Notes under the pieces: model-generated
The model's input: the letters and a program-made list of their open reading frames with translations, nothing else
Told to the model about the DNA's origin: nothing
The model's database searches: none
Position numbers and translations under genes: made by a program
Part shown: in pieces, positions 36,054 through 44,119 of the stretch
Layout of the letters: the number at the start of each line of letters is the position of its first letter
Numbering within the stretch: the stretch's first letter is position 1
DNA from: a virus
Virus record (IMG/VR): IMGVR_UViG_3300042475_003206
Location: 1 to 62,810 of that record
Direction: 5' to 3' (one strand)
DNA: 62,810 nt

Positions 36054-36829
36054 TTAAAACTTTAGTTCACTTTTCTGATTTACATATCAGATTATATAAG
36101 GATCACGATTTATACCGTTCAATATTAGAAACGGCGATTGAGCAATGGAAAGAATTGTCTCCTGACCGTATAATTTTTACGGGTGATTTAGTTCATTCTA
36201 AAAACCAAATGACACCTGAACTTATTGAGTTCGTTGCTTGGATTTTAACTGAATGTTCTAACATTGCTAAAACAATAATTATACCTGGTAACCACGACTT
36301 TTTGGTAAACAACACTGAAAGATTGGACGCACTTACACCAATTATTAATTCTTTGAATAACCCAAACATTGTATATTATAGAGACAGGGGTGTGTATGAG
36401 GATGATAATGTTAGTTGGTGTGTGTATTCACAATATCAGGGAAATATACCACCAGAAATCACTGAAGCAAATGGTAGACGTATTGGATTATTTCACGGAC
36501 CTATTTCAGGGTTAAAAACAGATCTTGGTTTTGAGTTTGGTGAAGAAGCTTACGAGATTGAAAAGTTTGATGGTTTGGAAACGGTATTATGTGGTGATAT
36601 TCATAAACGTGCTGAATTTCAAATTAAGGGAGGTAAAGGGTATATGATTGGATCCACAATCCAAAATAACATTGGTGAAAGTATTGGAAGACACGGATAT
36701 GGGATTTATAATGTTGAAACTAAAGATTATTCTTATGTAGATGTGCACAACCCAAAACCGTTTTTAAAGTTCACCATAAAATCTTTTGAAGATATTGAAA
36801 ATGGAACCGAATTACTCAAAAATATTTAA
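36050..36829 (+). CDS. 47: Recombination nuclease subunit (T4 gp47/SbcD/Mre11-like)
   Basis: Metallophosphoesterase subunit of the gp46-gp47 complex that resects DNA ends for recombination-dependent replication. Motifs in order: HFSDLHIR (Asp10, His12), FTGDLVHS, IPGNHDFL, and LCGDIHKR. 259 residues from the chosen ATG at 36050, which overlaps the preceding stop as ATGA; a TTG twelve bases earlier is less likely. T4 gp47 is 339 residues, so the C-terminal capping part is short. Its partner gp46 is at 38311-40683, separated by three small genes, as T4 also has small genes between 47 and 46. Confidence 0.9.
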   Translation: MIKTLVHFSDLHIRLYKDHDLYRSILETAIEQWKELSPDRIIFTGDLVHSKNQMTPELIEFVAWILTECSNIAKTIIIPGNHDFLVNNTERLDALTPIINSLNNPNIVYYRDRGVYEDDNVSWCVYSQYQGNIPPEITEANGRRIGLFHGPISGLKTDLGFEFGEEAYEIEKFDGLETVLCGDIHKRAEFQIKGGKGYMIGSTIQNNIGESIGRHGYGIYNVETKDYSYVDVHNPKPFLKFTIKSFEDIENGTELLKNI

Positions 36830-37559
36830 TAAAGAAATTCTCAACAGTATTGATAGTTTTTGTAAACTCAATAATATTGATGATGTTGATAGTTTTATTA
36901 AAAACGTTTTTCAAGAAGGGTTTAACATAAAGAAGTATGGTCTTTTGGAAAAAACACTTAATGAAGGTGAAAAACACTTAAAACCAAGTGTGATTGAAGA
37001 AAAACGAGTGGAAATTGAGGTAATCCGAGAAATACGGGTGGAAATACCGGTTGAAGTTATTAGAGAGGTTGAAAAAATAGTTGAGGTTATTAAAGAAGTG
37101 CCTGTTGAAAAAGTGGTTATACAAGAGGTAATTAAGGAGGTTCCTGTTGATAGAGTGGTTGAGAAAATAATTTATACTACTGACGATATTCAAATAAACG
37201 AACTTGGCGGAAAAATTGCCGAGTTGGAAGAAGAAAGACAAATATTTTCCACTAAAATTGCCGATTTGGAAGAAGAAAGACAAATATTTTCCACTAAAAC
37301 TGAAGAAATGGAAAATAATTTCCAAAATGAAATATCTAAAAAGGATAAAGAGTTAGGTGATCTTAGACAAAAATTAGATGACCCTGTGACAAATGATAAA
37401 ATAAAACTCCTCCAAGAAACGCTCCAAAACTTGAGAGGTGAACTACAACAAAAGAACGAACAAATAAGGGAGATAGAAAAAATAAACCGAGACCTTTTGA
37501 ATGGTAATCAAAATCAAGCATACCTTCTGAGGGGATCAAATTTAAATAAAAGAGTATGA
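36801..37559 (+). CDS. Coiled-coil protein with EVIREVPV repeats
   Basis: 252 residues from the ATG at 36801, inside the last 29 bases of gp47; an in-frame TTG lies 15 bases earlier. A helical N-terminus (about 1-70) is followed by a repeat region (about 70-125) of E-V-I-[RK]-E-[VI]-P-V units, then a long coiled coil with an exact 14-residue internal duplication (KIAELEEERQIFST). No membrane segment. A structural or scaffold function in the replication-recombination cluster is possible. The membrane protein at 44300 has the same EVIREVPV repeats, so the two may interact or share a module. Confidence 0.72.
   Translation: MEPNYSKIFNKEILNSIDSFCKLNNIDDVDSFIKNVFQEGFNIKKYGLLEKTLNEGEKHLKPSVIEEKRVEIEVIREIRVEIPVEVIREVEKIVEVIKEVPVEKVVIQEVIKEVPVDRVVEKIIYTTDDIQINELGGKIAELEEERQIFSTKIADLEEERQIFSTKTEEMENNFQNEISKKDKELGDLRQKLDDPVTNDKIKLLQETLQNLRGELQQKNEQIREIEKINRDLLNGNQNQAYLLRGSNLNKRV
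37212..37295 (+). repeat. 42-base tandem duplication in coiled coil
   Basis: Two adjacent 42-base copies differing at one base (GAG versus GAT), coding KIAELEEERQIFST and KIADLEEERQIFST. In-frame and recent. Confidence 0.9.
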
Positions 37560-37915
37560 TAACACAAATTTTAGTATGGTTCATAATGAGTTATGGATTA
37601 ATGAACATTATGGTCTACGGATCAATTTTTCAAGGATTAAGAGATTTTTTAAAAAGATGGGGAGATAATAAACAATTGCCTTTTAATTTTTTAGGTAATT
37701 TCCTATCAGGTTTAATCAATTGTCCATTATGTTTTTCAACATGGGGTGGATTTGTTTTATCCTTATTGATATTCTCGCCAACAAATCATATATTTAACAC
37801 ACCTTTAAGTTATTCATGGTTCTTTGATGGTATTACATCCGCAGGTGCTGTATGGGCGATAAATGGTATAATAGAATGGTTTGAAGAAAATAGACCAAAT
37901 AATAATAATAATTAA
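37556..37915 (+). CDS. Small membrane protein, DUF1360-like
   Basis: 119 residues with three hydrophobic segments (about 3-24, 50-75, 88-108). The central INCPLCFSTWGGFVLSLL resembles the CPxCxSxWxG core of DUF1360-type membrane proteins. The C-terminus ends in an asparagine run (NRPNNNNN). Its start overlaps the preceding stop by four bases (ATGA). Inner-membrane location is likely; function is unknown. It could be a holin-like or exclusion protein, but the position between gp47 and gp46 gives no support. Confidence 0.72.
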   Translation: MITQILVWFIMSYGLMNIMVYGSIFQGLRDFLKRWGDNKQLPFNFLGNFLSGLINCPLCFSTWGGFVLSLLIFSPTNHIFNTPLSYSWFFDGITSAGAVWAINGIIEWFEENRPNNNNN

Positions 37916-37925
37916 TAAAAGTAAA

Positions 37926-38309
37926 ATGGGAAAAGAAGCAAAAAAACACAGAGCAAAGGTTGCAAAAAGAAATGCAAAAGTAAAAGAACAAAAATCAGGA
38001 ATGCAAAAAGCCTTTGATTTATTGATGAAACAACAAATTGATGCTATGGCAAACGAAGAAAATCTTAAGGCACAAATTGGTGATCAAGAGTTAAATTTTG
38101 AAGTTGTTGAAGAAAAAACAATTGATCACGCATTTAAATTTACTCCAAACGAAGAAGAATCTCAAAAAATTAACAAAGAATTTGAAGGTAACGTCTCATT
38201 TAAAGAAGAAAATCCTGAATTTATGTCTATAAATCAAATTACAATAGATGATTTTGAATCTAACAATAACGAACCTATTGAAGACCAAATTTCTGAGATA
38301 GAAAAATAA
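37926..38309 (+). CDS. Small charged protein upstream of gp46
   Basis: 127 residues from the ATG at 37926. The earlier in-frame start at 37881 would lie inside the membrane-protein gene and add a hydrophobic tail, so it is less likely. The first 30 residues are lysine-rich (KEAKKHRAKVAKRNAKVKEQ), the rest acidic (EEESQKINKEFEGN, NNNEPIEDQISEIEK). No known domain. It could bind nucleic acid through the basic end. It ends one base before the gp46 start. Confidence 0.65.
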   Translation: MGKEAKKHRAKVAKRNAKVKEQKSGMQKAFDLLMKQQIDAMANEENLKAQIGDQELNFEVVEEKTIDHAFKFTPNEEESQKINKEFEGNVSFKEENPEFMSINQITIDDFESNNNEPIEDQISEIEK

Positions 38310-38310
38310 A

Positions 38311-40683
38311 ATGGATTTGTTTAATCCGCCAAAATTATTCAATTACAATATAATGATAAAAGATTTAGATTTTTCCAAGTTTGAAAACCCAACTATACAG
38401 GTCGTATGGGAGGATTTACCGGAAAACTTTACACAAGATAAAATCAAAAGTGTGAAACATTACTTCCAAAAAAAGTATAATACCACTAATGTAAATGTTT
38501 TAACTAAGTCAAAGAATGTTGAAACAGATGAGATACAAAGTATTGATGTGTCTGTGAACATATCTGATTCAAATTATCAACTTGACTTACTGAAGAAGTT
38601 TGTTGATGCCAAAGGGTATTCTAACTACCAAGATGATGTTTTATCGATCAATAAAATGGTTGATAATAAAATGTTGGAAGAAGAAGGTAATCAGGCTCAA
38701 TTTAAGAAGTGGTATATTAGAAATATAGAATTCTCCAATTTCTTATCGTATGGTGAGAACCAAAAATTAGATTTTGATAAATTGAGTGGTATTGTGGTGG
38801 TTGAATCAGATCCACCTAATTTTGGTGGTAAAACAATTTTAAGTGTGGACCTTCTAATGTTCTTATTCTTTAATGAAACCACAAAAACAACAAAGGCGGA
38901 AGAAATATTTAATCGATTTACGGATAAAGATAAAGTAACGGTTAAAGGTGAAATCACAATTGACGGTGAGGATTATATTATTATTAGAAACATTGAAAGA
39001 AAGTTATCTAAGAAGAACGAATGGAATGTTAAAACCGAATTGGACTTCTTTAAGAAGTTATCTGACGGTAGCTTACAGAACTTTACTGGTGAACAAAGAA
39101 GGGAGACGGAAGCGTTCATTAAAACGTCCATAGGAACAAAAGAAGACTTTCTAATGACAATCCTAACAACGGGATCAAATCTTGAGGAGTTGTTGGAATC
39201 AAAACCAACCGCAAGAGGTCAGGTGTTGTCTCGTTTTATGGGTCTTGAATTCTTAAAAAGAAAAGAGGAAGTTGCCAAAGAAATTTACTCTGAGTTTTCA
39301 AAACAAAAGATATCAAACATATATTCGTCAGAGTCATTAAAATCTGATAATGAAGGTTATGAAACCAAAATTACAGAGTTAAGTGGGGAAATTGTGAAAT
39401 TTAACACAGATTTGGTAGTTATTGATGCATCAATTTTAAAAGGGAAAGAATACCGTGATGATATTATAAAGAAAAAACACGGTAATATCGATAAGGAGAT
39501 TAGTCTATTGGATCCAGAAAAAACTAAACAAACAATAAATGGGATTGGTTTTGAAAAATCTGAATACATTACCAAAATGAATGAAATTAAGGTGGTTAAA
39601 CCATCTGAGTTTTATCATGAGGATAAACACGATGAAGTAAAAGAACAATACAAAGAGGTTTATCAAGAGAAAGTTCAGATAGATACAAACATTAAATCAA
39701 TAGAAGAACTTAAAAGTTCAGTTGAGGGTGGAATCAAATGTGAGCATTGTGGTATTGAATTAATGAATGCTGCAATTACTAACGCAAAGATTGCCGAACT
39801 TGATGGTTATATCATGCATAAAAACCAAAAAGAGGGGTTAATGCAGGTTTTAACTAACAAAGAACAGTCATTTGTGCAACTTAAGAAAGACTTTGATGAA
39901 TATGAGAAAAACAAACTCATCAAAGAGAAATATGAATTGAGTATTGAGAGTTGTGACCTTAAAATTGGTGGGTTAAAAGATAAACTTAAAAGGTGGGAGG
40001 AAGTTCAAGATAAAATTAAAGAGAATACCTCAATAGACACAATTTTGATTAAAGCGGATCTTAGGTTGGACGAGTTGGAATTAAAAAAGAAAGGGGTAAA
40101 CGCAAGTATTTCCGAAAATAAGTTTAATATTAAAAACTTGGTTGAAAAGATTGATAACAACAAAAAGATGATTGTTAAAATCAAAGAAGAAGACGAAAAA
40201 GAAAAGATATATAAAATATATTTGGAGGCATATGGTAAAAATGGGGTAACCAAAATAATTATGAAGACTATGATGCCAATCATTAACTCGGAACTCCAAA
40301 GGTTAATGGAAGATAGTTGTTACTTCAAATTAGAGATTATAATTAACGATAAAAATGAGGTTGAATTTATACAAATTGATAATGGTACGGGAATTGAGAA
40401 GTTAATGACCAGTGGGTCAGGATTTGAAAAAACAATATCATCTTTAGCGTTGAGATCGGTACTTAGTAAGATATGTACTTTACCACATCCCGGGATTATT
40501 ATTTTTGATGAGGTTTTTGGTAAAGTGTCAAATGATAACCTTGAAATGGTTGCCGAGTTTTTTATCAAGATAAAAGAATATTTTGATAAGATTTTCATCA
40601 TAAGTCACAATCCTTTGGTGTCTCAACTTAGTAATTGTGTTGTTAAGATTACAAAAGAAAATAATATTTCAAAAGTTTTGTAA
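38311..40683 (+). CDS. 46: Recombination nuclease subunit (T4 gp46/SbcC/Rad50-like)
   Basis: ABC-type ATPase partner of gp47. Residues about 150-300 hold the N-terminal ATPase half (FLSYGENQKLDFDKLSG; P-loop region NFGGKT near 170). Two coiled-coil arms flank a zinc hook (KCEHCG, Cys477 and Cys480). The C-terminal half has the signature SGSGFEKTISSLALR and Walker B IIIFDEVFG near residue 731. The P-loop is unusual: a proline stands where the first glycine of GxxxxGK[ST] is expected. 790 residues against 560 in T4, the excess including a 130-residue N-terminal extension with a compact KSVKHYFQKKYNTTNV region. A later ATG at 38353 is possible. Confidence 0.92.
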   Translation: MDLFNPPKLFNYNIMIKDLDFSKFENPTIQVVWEDLPENFTQDKIKSVKHYFQKKYNTTNVNVLTKSKNVETDEIQSIDVSVNISDSNYQLDLLKKFVDAKGYSNYQDDVLSINKMVDNKMLEEEGNQAQFKKWYIRNIEFSNFLSYGENQKLDFDKLSGIVVVESDPPNFGGKTILSVDLLMFLFFNETTKTTKAEEIFNRFTDKDKVTVKGEITIDGEDYIIIRNIERKLSKKNEWNVKTELDFFKKLSDGSLQNFTGEQRRETEAFIKTSIGTKEDFLMTILTTGSNLEELLESKPTARGQVLSRFMGLEFLKRKEEVAKEIYSEFSKQKISNIYSSESLKSDNEGYETKITELSGEIVKFNTDLVVIDASILKGKEYRDDIIKKKHGNIDKEISLLDPEKTKQTINGIGFEKSEYITKMNEIKVVKPSEFYHEDKHDEVKEQYKEVYQEKVQIDTNIKSIEELKSSVEGGIKCEHCGIELMNAAITNAKIAELDGYIMHKNQKEGLMQVLTNKEQSFVQLKKDFDEYEKNKLIKEKYELSIESCDLKIGGLKDKLKRWEEVQDKIKENTSIDTILIKADLRLDELELKKKGVNASISENKFNIKNLVEKIDNNKKMIVKIKEEDEKEKIYKIYLEAYGKNGVTKIIMKTMMPIINSELQRLMEDSCYFKLEIIINDKNEVEFIQIDNGTGIEKLMTSGSGFEKTISSLALRSVLSKICTLPHPGIIIFDEVFGKVSNDNLEMVAEFFIKIKEYFDKIFIISHNPLVSQLSNCVVKITKENNISKVL

Positions 40684-40702
40684 CTAATTAAAATATTATC
40701 CG

Positions 40703-40710
40703 TATATTTG
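40703..40710 (+). promoter_or_regulatory. Bacteroidota-type promoter (TATATTTG)
   Basis: TATATTTG fits the Bacteroidota -7 box TAnnTTTG. An upstream TTTTG ending at about 40680 gives a spacer of 22 bases, slightly longer than the usual 19-21. Only four bases separate the box from the ATG at 40715, so the transcript is probably leaderless or nearly so. Confidence 0.65.
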
Positions 40711-40714
40711 TGGT

Positions 40715-41305
40715 ATGGAAAATAAAATCATCAAATTTAAAGTTACTAAAAAAGAATCAAAAAATTACTCTGATGTCCAAGAACACACTTGGATTTTAGA
40801 TAATCAGTTAGATATAGATTATGTCCTGTCACACCCCAAGTTTTCAAAATTTAAACTAGCGGCAACAATTGTCAAATCTGAAAATGCCGCAGGTTTTAAA
40901 ATATCTTTAGAACCTGAATTCGTAAATAAACCATTTGTTATCTATATAGTTGTTAAATGTAGTAAAGTTTTAAAAGGTGGTAAATCAAAAAATAAATTAG
41001 ATACTAGATCTTATGGTGCGGGAACTGAAAAAAGTTGGACCATGAAAGGGACCCCATCGGAAACTAATTATGTTTGGTCACAAATATTTAGAGAATCTTT
41101 AAATGACGGATACCCAATAACTTTTTATGGTTATGTTGTCCCATCATCACTACATACTTATCCATCGTTTGATGGTGAAATAGTTACTGAGTTAGTTGCC
41201 GGTCATTATGAAACTGAAGAAAAAAAATTAAATTCACTATTAAATTCACTTAACGGTAAAAAAGTGATTGGTGAAGGAGATCTTCTCTGTAAATTAAAAA
41301 AGTAA
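40715..41305 (+). CDS. Unknown protein with host-type promoter
   Basis: 196 residues, soluble, mixed alpha/beta. Segments such as FKLAATIVKSENAAGFKISL and FYGYVVPSSLHTYPSFDGEI suggest a compact domain, with a lysine-rich loop (KVLKGGKSKNK) in between. No recognised family. It begins at a strong Bacteroidota-type promoter and is followed by a hairpin, so it forms its own early-type transcription unit separating gp46 from the methyltransferase pair. Early host-takeover or anti-defence roles would fit the promoter but are speculation. Confidence 0.78.
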   Translation: MENKIIKFKVTKKESKNYSDVQEHTWILDNQLDIDYVLSHPKFSKFKLAATIVKSENAAGFKISLEPEFVNKPFVIYIVVKCSKVLKGGKSKNKLDTRSYGAGTEKSWTMKGTPSETNYVWSQIFRESLNDGYPITFYGYVVPSSLHTYPSFDGEIVTELVAGHYETEEKKLNSLLNSLNGKKVIGEGDLLCKLKK

Positions 41306-41319
41306 ATTTATTTTACTCT

Positions 41320-41346
41320 GCTCGGATATATTTACTTTATCCGAGC
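41320..41346 (+). terminator. Strong hairpin downstream of 40715 gene
   Basis: GCTCGGATA and TATCCGAGC form a perfect 9-base stem around a 9-base loop. The following sequence (TATTTATTAG) is only moderately T-rich, so it may be a weak terminator or an RNA-processing or stability hairpin. A TATTTAT copy at 41347-41353 lies directly after it, 29 bases before the next ATG. Confidence 0.55.
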
Positions 41347-41382
41347 TATTTATTAGAATAATAAATATATAAAACTTATAAT

Positions 41383-42300
41383 ATGAAATTTGATTGCTTA
41401 CTAACTAACCCACCATACCAAGATTCTTCACACGTTGAGAAGAAAAACACTCTTTGGAGAAAATGGATTTCCTTTAATGAAAAAATTGTTAAGGATAATG
41501 GTATCACATCTTTGGTTATACCATCTTCATGGATGGGTTCAGGACCTATACTTAGGGAAAACTTTTTGGAAAACGGAAAAGTTAAATATAATTTAACTTA
41601 TATTAATAGAGATGAGTGTAAAAAACATTTTCCAAATGTTGGTTCCACATTTTCATATTTTGTAATGGAGAATAAAAGTTACCAAAATAAAACTTCAATT
41701 TTATCTAAAAACATCGATGGAAAAATTGAAGTTGTTAATAATTTAAATTTAAATCAATCACTTTTAGAAGTTTTCCCTAGAGATTTAACTGATTTAGGAT
41801 TGTCAATAATAACCAAAACTTTAGGGTTGGGGGTTGAAAAATTAGGTATTATTAATAACACATTTAATCATAGTGTTCACAGAACTAAATGGAGTTTGGA
41901 TCAAACTGAAGAGTTTTGTTTCCCTATTCAAAATACCCCGTCAAAACTTTATTGGTATAATTACGCTCACCCACATCAAGGATTAGAGAAACTACTAATA
42001 CCAACAACAACATATTTCAGGAAACAATCGATTAGTAGTTACGGAGTCACCCAAAGTTTTTGTTATTTGTTAATTGAAAATAATTTGAATCCTAATATTG
42101 TATTAAATAACATAAATAATAAACTATTTGATTATTTAAATGAGTGTTTTAGGTATGCAAATTGGAATTCAGTTAATTTACTTAGAAAATTACCTAAAAT
42201 ACCTTTAACTCAAGATCTTACTGATAACGATATATTTGAGTTTTTTAAATTGACCACTGAAGAAATAAATCATATTAATAAAATTATTACATGGAGATAA
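41383..42300 (+). CDS. DNA N6-adenine methyltransferase, catalytic half (NPPY)
   Basis: 305 residues. The protein starts directly at the catalytic strand: FDCLLTNPPYQDSSH, where NPPY (residues 9-12) is motif IV of amino-methyltransferases. It goes on with TSLVIPSSWM (motif VI-like), and a C-terminal recognition-like region ending LLRKLPKIPLTQ and DNDIFEFFKLT, as in Eco57I/TaqI-like enzymes. The SAM-binding motif I is missing; it is found in the next gene, which overlaps by ten bases. The two halves probably form one enzyme. The start ATG has no alternative upstream with motif I. Confidence 0.8.
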   Translation: MKFDCLLTNPPYQDSSHVEKKNTLWRKWISFNEKIVKDNGITSLVIPSSWMGSGPILRENFLENGKVKYNLTYINRDECKKHFPNVGSTFSYFVMENKSYQNKTSILSKNIDGKIEVVNNLNLNQSLLEVFPRDLTDLGLSIITKTLGLGVEKLGIINNTFNHSVHRTKWSLDQTEEFCFPIQNTPSKLYWYNYAHPHQGLEKLLIPTTTYFRKQSISSYGVTQSFCYLLIENNLNPNIVLNNINNKLFDYLNECFRYANWNSVNLLRKLPKIPLTQDLTDNDIFEFFKLTTEEINHINKIITWR

Positions 42301-42716
42301 TTGATTATATTTCTCATGTTAGAAATAGAGACTACATGAGTGGGATTGAAAGGGATTCACACCGAATTAAAGTGACTGCGGAGATTTTTACAAAAACTGA
42401 ATTGGTTGTAGAAATATTGGATAAAATAGAATTGACACAAACTGATATTTTTTTTAATCAAGATAAAACATTCATAGACAATTCCTGCGGTGATGGACAA
42501 TTCCTATCCGAAGTTGTCATTAGAAAGATGGAAAGAAGTGGATGTTCTTTAAACCAAGCTCTTAACACAACATATGGTGTTGATCTAATGGAAGATAATG
42601 TAAATGAGTGTAGAAAAAGACTTGCTGGACCAAACCCAACTACTGAAATATTGGAGATTGTTAATAAGAATATTGTTTGTCACGACGCTCTAACTTATGA
42701 TTACTCATTTGAATAA
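42291..42716 (+). CDS. DNA methyltransferase, SAM-binding half (motif I)
   Basis: 141 residues. RIKVTAEIFTKTELVVEILD is the motif X-like start of gamma-class adenine methylases, TFIDNSCGDGQFL is motif I (SAM-binding loop), and TYGVDLMEDNVNECRKRL is motif II. The protein ends at NIVCHDALTYDYSF (motif III), exactly before the point where NPPY would follow in a fused enzyme. NPPY is instead in the upstream gene. Translation is likely coupled, because ATG lies in ATGGAGATAA that ends the first half. Unlike the usual order, the SAM half is encoded second. Confidence 0.8.
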   Translation: MEIIDYISHVRNRDYMSGIERDSHRIKVTAEIFTKTELVVEILDKIELTQTDIFFNQDKTFIDNSCGDGQFLSEVVIRKMERSGCSLNQALNTTYGVDLMEDNVNECRKRLAGPNPTTEILEIVNKNIVCHDALTYDYSFE

Positions 42717-42755
42717 AAAAATTTAAAAAAATAGAACCAATTCCAACTTTATCCG

Positions 42756-42763
42756 TATATTTG
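42756..42763 (+). promoter_or_regulatory. Bacteroidota-type promoter (TATATTTG)
   Basis: TATATTTG in ATCCGTATATTTGTAAAAC; the ATCCG just before it also precedes the box at 40703. No clear TTTG box is seen upstream. The leader to the ATG at 42786 would be about 18 bases. Confidence 0.6.
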
Positions 42764-42785
42764 TAAAACAATTTAAAACACACAT

Positions 42786-43301
42786 ATGAATTACTTACTT
42801 TTTGTATATTACGACAACACCGTAGAAAACTCGGAAGAGAAAACAAACGAAATTGGAGGATCAATTGCTGATCAAATGAGTTCTAAGGAAGTTAAATACA
42901 TGTTTGGAGACAAACATGCGATATTTCACTTCGCATCTGGATTACCTATTGATGAAATGGCGGGATGGATAGACATCATCGTAGATGACTTGGATTGTTT
43001 TGAGTATTTTTTAATACCAAAACCAAGAAATTCAGCATCAAATCTTGATAAAGACAACTTAGATCACCTTCTTTCGTTAAAGAAGACTATTAAGAAAAAA
43101 CTTACACCAAAATTAAGAACAAAAAACCTAAAAGATGGTGAATCATTTATGGATATTGCAGATCTAATTTTTAATTTTAAAAAGAAGGAAGTTTGTAATA
43201 TGACACTTGATGATTTACTTGATAAAATAGGTGAAGAAGGCCTCGGTTCTTTAACAGAACTTGAAAAACAAAAATTAGACGAATATTCAAAATCAATTTA
43301 A
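42786..43301 (+). CDS. Unknown protein upstream of sigma factor
   Basis: 171 residues. The N-terminal part (LLFVYYDNTVENSEE; YMFGDKHAIFHFASG) looks like a small ferredoxin-like alpha/beta domain. The last 35 residues (LDDLLDKIGEEGLGSLTELE, KQKLDEYSK) resemble the short C-terminal helix-turn-helix-like tail (DUF6576-like) that ends many Bacteroidota rhomboid proteases and other proteins. It has a host-type promoter and is followed after 9 bases by the sigma factor, so they are likely cotranscribed; an anti-sigma or cofactor role is possible but unproven. Confidence 0.75.
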   Translation: MNYLLFVYYDNTVENSEEKTNEIGGSIADQMSSKEVKYMFGDKHAIFHFASGLPIDEMAGWIDIIVDDLDCFEYFLIPKPRNSASNLDKDNLDHLLSLKKTIKKKLTPKLRTKNLKDGESFMDIADLIFNFKKKEVCNMTLDDLLDKIGEEGLGSLTELEKQKLDEYSKSI

Positions 43302-43310
43302 TTAAAATAT

Positions 43311-44111
43311 ATGAAAGACAAAAACACAGGATCACACATTAATCAAGAAGAAATATCCCATTACCTTAAAGATATTAGAAAAATTAAGGTAATGACTGTA
43401 GATAGAGAAAAAGAGTTGGCAAAAAAAATAAAATCTGACAACACAACACTCTTAGAAAGAAAACGAATTGAAAGAGAATTAATTGAAGGGAATCTTCGTT
43501 TTGTTATTACTGTTGCGAAACAATATCAAAATCAAGGGTTAGATTTATCTGATCTTATTGCGGAAGGAAATTTAGGGTTAATGAAAGCAATTAAAAACTT
43601 TGACTGGAATAAAGACCTTCGTTTTATTTCTTATGGTGTTTGGTGGGTTAAACAATCTATTATCCAATCATTAAACGATAACTCAAGAACTATTAGACTT
43701 CCGGTCAATGTTGTCCAAGATTTGCAAAAAGCGAAAAAAGAAGTTGAACAACACGGAAAAAAACTTTCTGACAAGTTCTCAACTCTTCCATCAATTATAG
43801 ATCTTGATATGTTTATAAACGAAGATGGCGACACATTATTGGATATGATTGAAAACAAAGACGCAGAACGACCAGATGCGGCATTTGACACTAAAGATAT
43901 TTTGAAAAAAAAACTTATTGACCTTTTAGATGTTTTAGATGAAAGAGAAAAAGTTATCGTTGGTGATTATTTTGGATTAACAGGAACACCCAGAACATTG
44001 GAAGATATTGGTTCAGATTTTGGACTAACAAAAGAAAGAGTTCGTCAGATTAAAGAAAAGGCATTAAGAAGGTTAAGAAATGAATCTTCCGAATTGTTTG
44101 ATTATTTATAA
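43311..44111 (+). CDS. Sigma-70 family RNA polymerase sigma factor
   Basis: 266 residues, like a compact primary sigma factor of Bacteroidota (about 287). Region 1.2 is ISHYLKDIRKIKVMTVDREK. Region 2 is NLRFVITVAKQYQNQG, IAEGNLGLMKAI and FISYGVWWVKQSIIQ. Region 4 is TLEDIGSDFGLTKERVRQIK with EKALRRLRNES. Region 3 is diverged (VNVVQDLQKAKKEVEQHGKK onwards), so extended -10 or spacer reading may differ from the host. It would redirect host polymerase to phage promoters. Encoded directly before a structured RNA and terminator. Confidence 0.92.
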   Translation: MKDKNTGSHINQEEISHYLKDIRKIKVMTVDREKELAKKIKSDNTTLLERKRIERELIEGNLRFVITVAKQYQNQGLDLSDLIAEGNLGLMKAIKNFDWNKDLRFISYGVWWVKQSIIQSLNDNSRTIRLPVNVVQDLQKAKKEVEQHGKKLSDKFSTLPSIIDLDMFINEDGDTLLDMIENKDAERPDAAFDTKDILKKKLIDLLDVLDEREKVIVGDYFGLTGTPRTLEDIGSDFGLTKERVRQIKEKALRRLRNESSELFDYL

Positions 44112-44119
44112 AAAAAAAG

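Noticed and set aside
36978-37325. Minus-strand Phe/Asn-rich frame opposite the coiled-coil gene
   Set aside because: Mirror product of glutamate- and lysine-rich repeats; Phe/Leu/Asn runs without protein-like pattern. The same applies to 45173-45448, 40081-40299 and similar frames.
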